This document shows positions 32,595 to 43,833 of a stretch of 64,000 nt of DNA, piece by piece; positions within the stretch are counted from its first letter, which is position 1; each line of letters starts with the position of its first letter. A program made the translations under genes and the position numbers. Under the pieces are notes generated by a model. That model worked only from the letters and a program-made list of their open reading frames with translations, was not told the origin of the DNA and did not search any database. The stretch spans positions 17,174,001 to 17,238,000 of the forward strand of contig JBHGNT010000018.1 in assembly GCA_043228905.1 (NCBI GenBank), in the 5' to 3' direction. The stretch is from Azolla caroliniana. Taxonomy: Eukaryota > Polypodiophyta.

Positions 32595-35500
32595 ATGTCT
32601 TCAAAGAGAATCGAGCGCGAGGACTCCAGGTAGGCCTCTGACACTGTGGACATTTTTGTAAATATGTTTCGTTTCTCAAGAACTCGATACGCCGTATCGA
32701 GTTCCTATTTAAAATTCAAACTTTAAACACGAACTCGATACGACGTATCGAGTTCCTGTTTAAAGTGTAGGTTTTAAACACGAACTCGATACGGCGTATC
32801 GAGTCCCTGTATATAAGAAGGCTTTGAGAGAGAAAAATCGTTTATGGGGTGGAAATGATATCAAATTGTCTGGCAAAATCAGTCTTTTTTATGTTGACTT
32901 TACTTACTTTTAAAGAAATACATGCTCTAATTATAGGTGTTTTATGACCTACTTTAGCTTAAAATAGTAGAAAATGATCCACAAATTGCCTTTACTATGG
33001 CAAATTCTCCTCAATATAGGTTTAGAATCTATATAAGTCATACCTACTATTTAAAAGAATATATAACCCGTTTTACTTATTACGATATATATTTTCTAGG
33101 TTGAATAGCCCTGCCTATAATAGATTTTTGAATGTGTTACTGCTCCTGGAAACTGTTCTTCATTATAATATACAACCTCAATCTACGTGACTGCCTAACT
33201 TATGTTTTTGCATATACTTTCTTAAATAGGTCGTTTGAGAACCTGTCAGACCGACCCGTGAAGAAAATTAAGCTTCGCATACAAGCTTCTCCAATCGAAG
33301 CCCAGACCAAGGTAGCTCCTGAGACCATGAAGAGAGGAAAAAAGCTTCTCTTTAACGAAGAGACAAAATCTCAGCCACATAGTGATGTTAGCCAAAAGAA
33401 ACTTGTCGCCGCTACTGGAGGCGAAGACCTTCCTGACCGAGATCTAACGGACAAGGAATGGTGTATGCAATATGTCGACTCAAAGAAAAAAGTCGTATTG
33501 TATACAGCAAAGAAGAAGGGTGAGGGGCAGCTTGGAAAAGAAACCCCATTTATGTATGGCCGTATTCTACGATTTGACTACGAAGATGCAGATTCGGCCA
33601 ACATACTGGTAATGATAGAGTGCTCCAAGGGGGTACGTAAAGTGTTCCTTTCAGAAGACCTTTTAGTAAAGGAATCTTGTGGGCCTGAAGTGTTCAAAAA
33701 AGCACTTGATAACTCACAAAACCTTATTGTTACCTTGAGGCCTTATATACAAGGCCATGTAACTCTAAGAGATGAAGTGCCCTCCCCATTGAAGGCCACA
33801 AAAAAGGTATCCAAAGTCCAGTCAAGACCAGCAAAGAAGAAGACAACGAAAATGTCGGATACGGATTCAACAAGTGAAAATGAAGAAGAGGATAATAAGG
33901 GGACGCCAGGAGCCGAGCTGGCCTCGGGTGTTTTGTCATCCGAGCAGAATAAAATAAGGAGAGAGTTAATGCAACGGAAGTTGGTCAGGAAAGGGCAAGT
34001 ATTTAATTTGCCTATAACACACATCCATCGGCCCCCTATTGATGAAAAAACAGGTCGAAGACCACTTGAGATTAGAGAGCCTCACCGCATGCATGTTCAA
34101 AATCTCAAGAAAAAAATGAAAATTAATCCTCATGCCACTGTGGTGCCTTTTATTGTTATGGTAGATCCTGAAGAATGTGAAACCATTGAAGATTTTGATA
34201 TTAGAAAGCATGATCAATATAATTATTTTGTCATTGGTGGATCGCATTCAGCAGAGGCACGTCGGCAACTTGTGAGAGAACATCCAACCACTTTCTTCTT
34301 CAAGTATGCCGAGTGCAAAATTTATGTTGGGCTCACAACCGAAGAGGCTAAGCTGTTGGCATGGGACCATAATAATGATAATGACTATAGGCAGAAAATG
34401 TCGTCTATTGAGCGTATACGGTTCTTCCACCACGAGTATTTAGATGTGAAACAAAAGTTTGGTGTGAAGTTACATCCAGGCCTTCGACGTCAATGTCTGC
34501 ATGAAGTCGGCATTGTGGTAGATGATAATGTTAGGTCCGATGGTCTTCGAAAGTATGAGTCTTGGTTTCAATTGGCGTTTAGAGATGGAGAAGTATGGGA
34601 CCTACAAGATCAAATCTTCTCAATGTGGGAGAATAAGGAGGTAAAGGGTCAACGACAAAAGAAATGTAGGGTTGACCCTCAACTAGAGTTAAAGTCACAA
34701 GCCGCCAAGAAAATTGACTTGACAATTGAAGAAGCGGCAGACGACATGAAGTTATCTCTATGGAGAGCGATGCAAGGTATTAAGGACGAGCAGCTTCTTG
34801 TGTCGGTTTTGTCAAGGGTTGTGGCGAAAGATTTAAGCCTTGAAGAAATGGTCACTGAGTTCAATAAGTAAGTCTTTCAAATACTGAAATTGTAGTCTAT
34901 CTGGTGTAATTCAAAGTTCTAATCTTAATTTCTAATTTTACAGTCATAAGGTGTACATGAAGATCCAAGAAGTTATGATGAAACAACTTGGATGTATAAC
35001 TTGGGAACAAGTGACCGAGGATTATCCTCTAACGTCTTCGTATAAGGCGTTATCAGAGTATTTTATTGCATTCAAGGATTGGGTTAGTATTCATGTTTTT
35101 TCATTACCCTTTCATCATATGTAGAGCTTGTATAATAATACCTGATGTCCTATTGCTTCTATTAGAAACCGTGTCGAGGCAAGAAACAAGGAGAAGTTAA
35201 GGATATACACGATTTCCCTACATCCTTCCTTGCACATCTCGAGCGAGCCAGAAAAGAAAAGGATCGTCGCTTAGTCAAGGCGTACGAAATGGAGGAAGAT
35301 GGCTCGTTTAAAAAATTTAGCCACAAAAAAGATATTACGAGAGATCTTTACTACAATGTGGTTTGCGGTGATGTCATCGACTTGATCCAGAAGGTGCCAA
35401 AGAAGGAATATACGCTAATGATTGCGGATATTCCTTACGGATTTCGAATGGCTGGGTCATCATACGACGATGAACCATTTAGGTTTAAACAATTGGAGAA

Positions 35501-36221
35501 GATGGTCAAGGATTTCGCTGAGCTAACGACCGCATCCTTGTGGCGAATAGTTGTCTTTCATAGTATGGACCAAGGGTACTCGGTAGCTCAAGCTTTGAGA
35601 TCTCGTTGCCATGGCATCGAGAACCTTGCATGGTAAGGATTATTTATAGGTGTCTTTCATTATATTGCAATTCTTAAGGTTGTTGAATCTATTCTTAACT
35701 CGATGAATTATTTTTTATAGGATCAAGACCAATGTAAATAGAGGGCCAACTTTTCGGTTCGTTAATGCCATTGAATACATAACGGTTGGCTACTTCGATG
35801 AAATTAAGAAACAGAGAATCAAAGAGCATTCTAATGAAGTGGGAGGTTCAAATCTGTTGGTATATCCAGCAGTGACTCGGAAATTGCGACATGTCACCAC
35901 GACAGAACGGGGACTTGTCAACCCATACCAAAAACCTCAACGACTTATGATGCGCTTGATCGAGATGTTTTCTGTCGAAGGAGACTCGATATTAGATCTC
36001 TTTTCTGGCACAGGTATTCCTCGAACTAGGGTAACGATCTTGAGATAACCAATCACTTTTTTTTCGTTTGACAACTAAATCTTCTTGTTACTTACATCAT
36101 AGGAACTACGTCAGCATGTGCATTGAAGCTGTTTAGAAATACAGTTGCATTGGAGAAGGACGAGGACCAAGTTATATTTATTAATATGCGGATTAAGGCT
36201 TTGTGGGAGTGCCCAGACTAG
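32595..36221 (+). CDS. ParB-like domain fused to beta-class DNA amino-methyltransferase, six exons
   Basis: Exons inferred from GT-AG sites and frame: 32595-32629, 33230-34867, 34944-35082, 35166-35632, 35721-36013 and 36103-36221 (896 residues). A YGRILRFDYED segment near residue 120 may be a Tudor/BAH-like module. A basic and acidic low-complexity linker follows. Residues about 265-400 are ParB/Srx-like, with IGGSHSAEARRQL (Gly348-His351) and LAWDHNNDNDY. The C-terminus is a methyltransferase: motif IV DIPYG at 692-696 precedes the SAM-binding motif I DLFSGTGTT at 852-860, with VALEKDED after it. That order defines the beta class, which makes N6-methyladenine or N4-methylcytosine. The ParB plus methylase layout is familiar from phages and bacteria, but here it is in a spliced gene inside a plant transposon. 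The stop at 36219 may be premature. Confidence 0.85.
32630..33229 (+). other. Intron 1 of the methyltransferase gene
   Basis: The donor AG|GTAGGC and acceptor TTAAATAG|G join exon 1 (MSSKRIEREDS) to exon 2 in phase (AG plus G gives Arg). The 600-bp intron is much longer than the other four (76-89 bp) and carries the three dyad repeats. Confidence 0.75.
32680..32806. repeat. Three 25-bp dyads at exact 51-bp spacing
   Basis: Dyads at 32680-32704, 32731-32755 and 32782-32806. Each is half-site GAACTCGATACG, one central base (C, A, G in turn), then the exact reverse complement CGTATCGAGTTC. The third has one mismatch. Start-to-start distance is 51 bp both times, about five helical turns. The 26-bp linkers are also related (TTTAAA, ending TTTAAACAC). 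Odd-length perfect dyads suit a dimeric DNA-binding protein; the adjacent ParB-like protein is an obvious candidate. Confidence 0.95.
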
Positions 36222-36453
36222 GATGAGGAGGTCGGTGCAAAGAACCTCCCCAATACAGAAAGGTTTCAACCTGCTTCGCGAGAGCCTATTCCTCCGTTAG
36301 CCGGCGAACCGGGGGAGCTAATAGAGCTTGATGATGAGCTTATAGAAGATATTTCGTTGGCTCGGCATAGGGGAAACCAATGCACGTATAGCCGAAGACA
36401 GTTCTACACAAGATGATGAAGAAAATGACGTTGATGAATTGATTGCTATGTAA
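36222..36453 (+). pseudogene. Apparent former C-terminus of the methyltransferase gene
   Basis: Past the TAG at 36219-36221 the same frame continues with PPLAGEPGELIELDDELIED. After a one-base shift near 36370 an acidic frame runs DSSTQDDEENDVDELIAM and ends with TAA at 36451-36453. This looks like a decayed acidic tail of about 75 residues. Alternatively the TAG is the true stop and the rest is 3' UTR. Confidence 0.5.
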
Positions 36454-37465
36454 TAGACTCTATAAAGAATATGACACTGACGATTTGTTAAGATTTCACA
36501 TTATTAATACAAATTTTGGGTTTTACCTAGTGGATTCTATTCTTTATAATCTTCTATATGTTTCAATTTTATTTTTATATACTTGATTAGTAGATTTATG
36601 ACATTGGTTTCACCGCGTGCATAGCTGACTACCAAACTTATGGAGAAACATGAACTAGTTTAAATGGAGGCTGATTTTGGTCCAAGCTAACCTTAACAGA
36701 ACATGGCCCTATAATTGTTGCCATGACTGTCCATGTTGTTATTATGGATCTTTGTCTTCTATTGTTAAAACTATTATGTTTCTATTCCATTGCTGCTTAG
36801 ATTGTGTAGTGTGTTGATAATGGTTCCAGTTGCGTTATCGTTCGGAGTTTGATCTTGTGTGAATCACCTAAGCAATAGAGTAGATCAATTTTAAATACAG
36901 GTATGAAAGCCTAATAGGTTTGTTATTTCCACGACATTATCCTAAAGTTCACTGCCTTACATTGTGCACAATTATATACACATATGGTTTGATCCCATAT
37001 GAACAAACTGAGGAATAGATTAGATCAACTTTAAATACAAGTATTGAATACTTTAATAAGTTAGTTATTCCAATCACTTATCCTAATGTGCACTATCCTA
37101 CATTTTCCACAATTACATACATGCACGTATGGGTCAAAGTATAAATTATATCTCATTTTATTAGTATGGATACAAGTACACCTCATATTTTTGTAAAACC
37201 TACCTAATTAATATAAGTCTTTAAGTTAGTGTTTCCCTTGTCGCACAATAGTGCCATATTGAGCCATAGTTGAACTTTATTATGCCTACATTAACTTATC
37301 AACATGTCTAAACTTGCATGATTTCTAATGATCTCCACTCGTAGATCTATCATGTATTTTTATATTTGCAAATTCTCATCAAGTTGAGGAACATGTGATA
37401 CTAGTGCATCCAATTATTGTAGAGAGGGTGTATTTGCTTCGTTTTAAGAAGATTCTACAAGTGGA
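36454..37465. other. AT-rich right arm of the transposon
   Basis: No gene. Two diverged direct copies of about 140 bp lie at about 36845-36985 and 36986-37130; shared phrases include TTTAAATACA, CCTACATTxTxCACAATTA and TTATCCTAA. The rest is low-complexity AT-rich sequence. Confidence 0.7.
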
Positions 37466-37501
37466 ATGCGCAATCCTTCCACTAGTGAACGCGAACGTGT
37501 T
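37466..37501 (-). repeat. Right terminal inverted repeat
   Basis: The complement begins AACACGTTCGCGTTCACTAG. The copia-D integrase frame resumes immediately after 37501. Confidence 0.93.
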
Positions 37502-37661
37502 AGTCTTTTTTATCACATAAATGACTGTCATCAGCGCCTCGGCCTAGTAAATCTTCGGCAATTTCGCATGTGCCAGCATACATTGGGCTCTCTCCATGAT
37601 AGTTCAGTTCATTCACTCGGCCATCCCCATTCAGTTCCAACGTCTTCAACATGGTATACTC
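37502..37661 (-). pseudogene. Copia-D integrase, right part of split element
   Basis: The minus strand reads PKT-ELNG-like, then MLAHAKLPK, AEALM and TVIYVI up to the transposon edge, matching HAKLPKKFWAEALSTATYVV of the related copia at 54972-57419. One frameshift and a TAG in place of Trp are present. Confidence 0.85.
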
Positions 37662-38177
37662 TGTTAGGAATATGTCCCTCTTATGGGAGCAGCCGATTGG
37701 TTGGGTCAAGTGCCGACAATCAAAGACATGGAGAGTCGACTAGGGGAGTCGATAGTAGGGGAGTCGATAGTAGAAGGGTACAGTAGAATGAGACTAAGAG
37801 GTAACGACCTCGAGCTCTGTATCTTCGCCAACAGGCGGTTACAACAGAAAAGACTTTCTATCTCTCTCTCTCTCTCTATCTGTCTCTATACAACTTCACT
37901 ATATCTACAACAACATGATTGCCCTAAGTTATATTTATACTCATATAACTTTTCAGGCTATTTACAAGTATGGCCTCAACGGCACATAGGAACATATTTA
38001 CAAATATGTCTCTTCTCTTGTTCACCACCGGGTCCGGTCAGATACCTTTCGGATCCATCTGATCCGGTTTCCGGATAGGTTTCGGTTCCATCCGGTCTGG
38101 TTCCTTCCTTTGAGTCGTCCAATCTGGCTCGTCCAGTTCTCATCTGGATCCCATCCGGAGGGACCGAATTCCCAACA
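37662..38177 (-). repeat. Copia LTR pieces, head to head
   Basis: 37662-37695 resembles a plus-oriented LTR start (TGTTAGGAATATGTCCCTC). After about 100 bp with a GGGGAGTCGATAGTA repeat, 37790-38177 is a minus-oriented copia LTR ending CCCAACA with CATCCGGAGGGA. The two pieces in opposite orientation indicate rearrangement. Confidence 0.7.
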
Positions 38178-39010
38178 AACTCCCCCGTCACTCCGACATG
38201 GGATATCTTGTCAATCTGATCCGTTTCCGGCACGCGTCCAACTTGTTGGTAGCTAGGACCTTGGTTAGCATGTCCAACCCATTCTCCTCCATGTGGATCT
38301 TCGTCAACGAAAACTCTTTGTCTTCTACTTTCCCCCAGAGCCACTGATATCTCCTCTGGATGTGCTTGGTCCGGGAATGGTAAGTCGTGTTCTTCACGAG
38401 GTGGATGACACTTTGACATTGTCACAATAGAGCCGGAATTCCTCCTATCAGATCCTTAACTCTCTGATGAAGTCCTTCATCCATATTAAGTCTTTGCCGG
38501 CTGCCATGTACTCCGCTTCCATTGTGGACAGTGCAAGGGACTTCTGCAGCCTCGAATGCCACGATACGGCTACCCCTGGATATGTCATAACATATCTGAA
38601 TGTAGACCGACTAGTATCTGCATCAGCCGACATGTCCGAGTCAGTGAAGCCTTCCAATAGGGGTTTACTGAAGCCAAATTGGAGGCACATGTTCGAGGTG
38701 CCTTTCAGATACCAGAGTATCCACTTTACAGAGGCCCAATGTTCTCTTCCCAGATTGCTCATAATCCGGCAAACCACTCTGACCGCATATCCGATATCCA
38801 GTCATGTGCACATCATAGCGTACATCAAACTTCCGATGACAGAGGAATATGGTACCTTCATCATCTTTGGCTTTTCCGTCTTTGTCTTCGGGCTTTGTTT
38901 CCCGGACAGCTTGCAGTTTGCCGGAAGTGTCGACCCGACCAGCTTTGCATCCAACATGTTGAACCTTTGAAGCACCTTTGTCACGTACTTTTCCTGCAAC
39001 AAGAGTGTTA
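38178..39010 (-). pseudogene. Copia RT end and RNase H fragment
   Basis: The minus strand encodes KYVTKVLQRFNMLDAKLV (about 38990), SSVIGSLMYAMMC, ILWYLKGTSNMCLQF, ALSTMEAEYMAA, TTYHSRTKHIQRRY and DMLTKVLATNKLDACRKR, ending just before the LTR. A deletion and frameshift near 38410-38450 break it. Unrelated sequence follows at 39010-39260. Confidence 0.88.
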
Positions 39011-39560
39011 TGGGTCTATGAGAGTTAATACTGATGCTAGTAATGAGGTAAGGTTGAATGTGATCAATAGGCCTTCTTGCCTTATATAGAACCAAACATT
39101 CAAGATTAATGTTTGCAATGTAATATTCTAATTTTGTTCTTTTAGCATCTTTCCACTTCTTCCTTATTGGGTCCATTAATCTTTCCTCACTAAACACATA
39201 GTTCATAGCATCACTTGAAATCTCTAGGAGATCTTCCACATCCCATCTTTTCAAGCATTTTTTATGTCAACTACCCAACCGGATGAGAGAATTTTTCTCT
39301 TGTCATTCTTTTGTAGTTTACAGCCGACATTCCAAGCAAGATGTATCTATATTCCATGTATCATTCTCGATGCAAGATATGGGAGCTCTCCACTATTGTC
39401 TAGGTATCCAAGTTATACAAGATCCCTCCTGAGGCCTTATCCAAATAAACAAAAAATCCTACACTGAGTCACTACTTCAAACGTACAACATGTCCACATG
39501 GAAAGGTGTGTCCACTCCCTTATAAATCTCACTTACCTCATCCTCGACACTGACTGAAAC
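39011..39560. other. Unassigned sequence, possible older copia debris
   Basis: Minus-strand frames here (up to 39254) have no motif I recognise. The segment lies between a minus-strand copia fragment and a plus-strand copia remnant. No gene is claimed. Confidence 0.4.
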
Positions 39561-40190
39561 ATCGGATATAGTGGCATTTCCATATGTCAACATCATTGGT
39601 GGAATTAGATACCTCGTCACATGCACAAGACCTGACATATGCTTTGCAGCTAATTTCTTATCTCGCCACATGGAGGCACCAAGTCTAATCCACACCCAAC
39701 ACTTCAACCACCTATTAAGGTACCTTCAAGAAACTAAGGACTTCGGCATCACCTATTTAGCATCCATTAACCACACCATACTTAACCTGCTATTATGATG
39801 TTGATTGGGGGAGAGATAAAGACACATTACAATTGACATCAGGATATGTCTACCATCAACTCAAGCAAAATATGTAGCAATGACTTTGGCACTAAAAGAA
39901 GGCATTTGGGTAAAGCACTTCTTGAGGGAAACACTCTTCCTGGATCATCCTCTTCTCCTCGCTGTGATAACATGTCATCCATTATGCTCGCAAAGAACCT
40001 CAAACATTCTGAGCTAACAAAGCACATTGCCATGAAGCTACAATTTACTAGGGAACTACTACACAAAGGCAATATTAAGATAACTTATGTGTGCACCGAG
40101 CAACAATAACTAGACTTCTTAACTAAGTCTACTAAAAAATCCAAATACTATGAAAGTTGTAATCAACTAGGATTAAAAGCTACCTAGTTA
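39561..40190 (+). pseudogene. Plus-strand copia RT/RNase H remnant of another family
   Basis: The plus strand reads PYVNIIGGIRYLVTCTRPDI, HFNHLLRYLQETKDFGI, then QAKYVAMTLALKEGIW and LRETLF. Further on LTKSTKKSKYYESCNQLGL is the usual copia end. It is broken by many stops. An LTR-like tract with GTTATAAATAGG follows at 40190-40440. Confidence 0.82.
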
Positions 40191-43100
40191 ATATTATCTA
40201 ACTAGGTTAGAATATAAGTAAAATAATAATACTAATAATAAATACTATAACCACCATTCCCGATTAATTTCACTAAGAAAGGCTCCAACTACCTTAAGTT
40301 ATAAATAGGCCTCTAGGCCTAATGTTGTATATGCCTTTTTTATTCAATAACTACTACCTTCTCTCCGACCCCCTTCTTCCTCTCTCTCTCTCTCTTCTCT
40401 TCTCTTCTTCACATTGATGATTAATAGCATTGTATGTATGAAGCTATATAAACAGACACAATGCATTCACACACCCCACCCCCCCATTATGGTCTATTTT
40501 AGGTTTGTCATTTTGAGATTTCAAAGTTTCATGTATGTTTTTATGACTAGGATCTTTAATGTTCATTCAAAACCTTGTTACTGCAAAAGCGTAACATAGG
40601 TTTTGATGGTATTGTGTGTTTAGGGTTTGATTATGTTTTCTAGGTTATTGTCAACCATGTATAGACACTTCAAACTTGTGAGTTTTCTAGGGTTTTTGGA
40701 GAGCTTTACGGTAAGGTGAGGCCTAAAGATGAGCATTAAAATACTATTTATGTTTAATGGTTTTTTAGAGATTTAGGGTTTAGCAATTTTGGATTGCCAT
40801 GGTTTTAGGGGTTATGAAGCTTTTAGGGTTTATGGCTTCTAGATATTTATTTAGAATTGGGAGGTTTTGGGTTTAGGGTTGTCAATTGATTTAGGATGTA
40901 GTGTTTATTAGAGGTTTTAGGGCTTGAATGCCTTAAGAGTTTCTAGGCATTGCACACGTGCTTGGATTTTCATGCAAAGATAGATTAGAGACTTTTGTAT
41001 TCCTACAAAGCAACAAAGTTTTGATTTTACATGAACTAATGTAATGTGCCCATCGATCTCATTTACAGTGGCAGAATGCGAAGCATGAATCCTTCTAGCA
41101 GAAGGATGGAAATTCAAACAAGAAATACATAAGAATCGGTGTATGAAGCTCGGCAAATGTTGGGTTGTGTTTCCTCCCCATGATTTTAAAATGCTTTTTA
41201 CGAGGGGTTGGTTAGGACTTCTTATTTTACTTGATTTATCCTCTCATCTTGTGCAATAGAATTGTCAACAAAAAAGGAGATCTAGAATATAATTTCGAGG
41301 TCCCAATATCATATATCATTAAAAATTGATGGTGGTAGATTTATTGATCGAAGATTTGTCTTCAAATGTCATCTGAACATATTTTGCCATTGATTATACT
41401 TTTTTACTACAATTTTCTCTAGTTGGTGCGTAATGTAGGCTACGTCCTTACAAACTACTATCCTTGATTTTGGTTCTATAGATTTCTTTTTATATATCAC
41501 TTATTTAGATTCTCAAGACTTCTTTAGGAATGGTCCAAGGAAGATTCTATTATATCATTTAATGATTTCATTGTTGAAATATTACCTTTAGAATATTTTA
41601 TCTTCGGAATGTTATCTTTGATGGTTTAGGAATGTTTACCTTTCACAACTAAATTCATCCTAAACGGTTATTATGCTTGAAGAAAACTCATTGTCCTTGG
41701 TAGCAACAACATGATTAGAAGTTCCTTGGTACTAATTAAATATTGTTTTGTGGCTTTTGATGATAAAGTATTCTATTCTTCGAATGAATTGGTAAATGCT
41801 TTCAACGGCTTTGAAACATTAAAAAGCCATTGTATGATGAACTATTTGTACATGAAATAGTCCAAACCGAGTCTTTTGAACATGTACATGCCAAGATACA
41901 TCTAGTTCTTTTGTGCTTTTTGTTGTGTTGCATATTTCAATCCCATGCATTTTTCTTAGGCTTGGTTCCTTTGTGCTTTTTGTCATGTCAAATGTTTTGA
42001 TCCATGGTTCCTTTTGAAGGCCTACGAAAGGGCACTACCATTGGAAAATAAGGAGTATCTAGAGCTATCTTCTTGGTTTCCTTGTTTTCCTTGTTTAGTA
42101 AAAACTCGGAAATGTCTATTTTTATATTTGCTTTTTAATTTCATGAATCTTGATGTAGTGATTTTATAACTGAATGAGTTGTACATTTCTCCTCTTTTGT
42201 TATACCTCTTCATTTGATCAATTTGCTTCTTTGCCATGGGCCCAGAGTCCTTTCCATTGGCTTCTATGATCTATCATTTATGAATGACAACTAGTTTCTC
42301 TACGATGTGATTTGATATTCCCTATTGCACTCCTAGAATTTGGTTTGCAGAGTATTTCACTTAGTAAAAATTGTATTTTTCTTTCTTTTGTAAATGTTTT
42401 TACAAGAGGCACACCCTTCCACTTCAACTTATTATTTCCATCCCACACAAAGAGATTGTATGCTATATGTTGCACTTGTTTATATTTTGAAGGTGTTATT
42501 GTAAGAACCGTACTTTGCCACTAATTCCTCCTTTTAATTGTTTTCTTTGTCATGAGGACATTGATATGCATGTCTTAATACGTTTATTTGAAGTTTTCTC
42601 TAGAAAACACGTTTCGTGTGACTGCACCATCCATCTTCAGAATATGATCTTAGCTAAATTTAAAAGCTATTGGCTTACTATTACCTCTAGCTACTCGAAT
42701 ATAAAAGTTGATGCGAAGTCTTCAAATATAACACAATTCATCCTCAAAGATAATGTTATCATGCATACTAAATACTATTTATTGTAAAGTTGAAACCCTA
42801 AAACATATGCCGCACATTATCGAATTTAATAATAATGTGCTCAAGGCTTGAACCCACATGCAAAGCATAATCTTAATTACTCCCCCATCGTGAATACATA
42901 TAATTTCAATAAGTACAATATTTTTCTAGGACTTTGTTATGGCTTGCTTGACTTATATTTCATTAAAAATGTATGGTCCAATCAAAGGCTTCTTACGTGA
43001 CAAGAGAAATTAAAGTTGCCCATACATTATGGGATAAGTATTGGGAACGAACTTGGTATAAATCGTTCTGTGATTGTGAGTTTGAAATGATGGCACTTGG

Positions 43101-43833
43101 ATGTCCTCATTAAACACTAAAAAATAACATTGCAATGTTCTACAAGTTTACATAAATCTAAGCATTTGAATGCTTAATAATGAGAATTTGGAAATATTTA
43201 AATTTGAGTCTCAACACTTGTACATGTTCCACAAGTTCACACAACCTTAAAAAGTTAGTTACAATTATAATGAAGATTTCACACATGTCACCTTGAATTG
43301 ATACAACTCTAGAAGCTCTTGGGTGGGATATTGGGTGGCTAGGTGGGAGACAAAACATTGATCATTTGAAAACATGCATGGAATTAGGACACAAAACTTG
43401 TCATCTCCAAATTTATTACATTGATCTACATTTCTAAAGCTCTAGAGATGAGACTTGGAACAGAAACACATTGATAATTTTCATCAATTTGTAAACAAAA
43501 ATTTGAATTATTTGCCATTTTATCCAGTATGGCAAGGGTACTTGAGAAAGTTGAAAATTGAGAGCTTTTCACCACCTTGAATAATCGATATGATTGGGCT
43601 CCCAAATAATGTAGCTAGCTAGAAGAGCTAGGCCATGATAGAAAGAGTTTTCTTTGCTCATTTTCCTCGGAACAAAAGTGCTCATACAAAATGCTGAAGG
43701 CAAGCTTCTCTACACTAGCATGATCAATATAGATCAATGTTAAATCAAACATATTAATGAATTGGGCAATATTGGATGGAAATAGGGTTTGTTTAAATCC
43801 TTAGGAGTTTGCTAATAATGGCAGGAACTCATC
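40191..43833. other. 3.6 kb AT-rich region, no gene recognised
   Basis: The first 250 bp resemble the 3' LTR of the preceding copia remnant (TATA-like ATAAATAGG near 40299, CT-rich tract near 40380). A stretch rich in TTTTAGGGTTTAG (40690-40920) suggests degenerate telomere-like or leader-like repeats. The rest, up to the LBD gene, shows only short frames with no known motif. Confidence 0.5.

Larger units (their letters stand above)
28637..37501. mobile_element. DNA transposon encoding a ParB-methyltransferase and a DUF7869-like protein
   Basis: An 8,865-bp insertion in copia-D. Terminal inverted repeats begin AACACGTTCGCGTTCAC and are 36 bp long with two mismatches (28637-28672 and 37466-37501). 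The flanking bases AGAC (28633-28636) and AGTC (37502-37505) align to the same four bases of the intact copia integrase gene, so the target duplication is 4 bp with one mismatch. It contains two divergent genes, about 0.8 kb apart between start codons, and AT-rich ends. The boundaries rest on the inverted repeats and on uninterrupted copia homology on both sides. I cannot assign it to a known superfamily. Confidence 0.93.

Noticed and set aside
32680-32806. CRISPR-like array
   Set aside because: The repeats are perfect dyads and the spacers are related to each other; three units in a plant intron are not CRISPR.
32595-36221. Bacterial or phage contamination as the source of the ParB-methyltransferase
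   Set aside because: The gene has five introns with GT-AG ends that keep frame, sits inside inverted repeats, and the flanking copia gene continues on both sides.
40690-40920. Interstitial telomere array
   Set aside because: TTTAGGG-like motifs occur but are scattered and irregular, without a continuous array.
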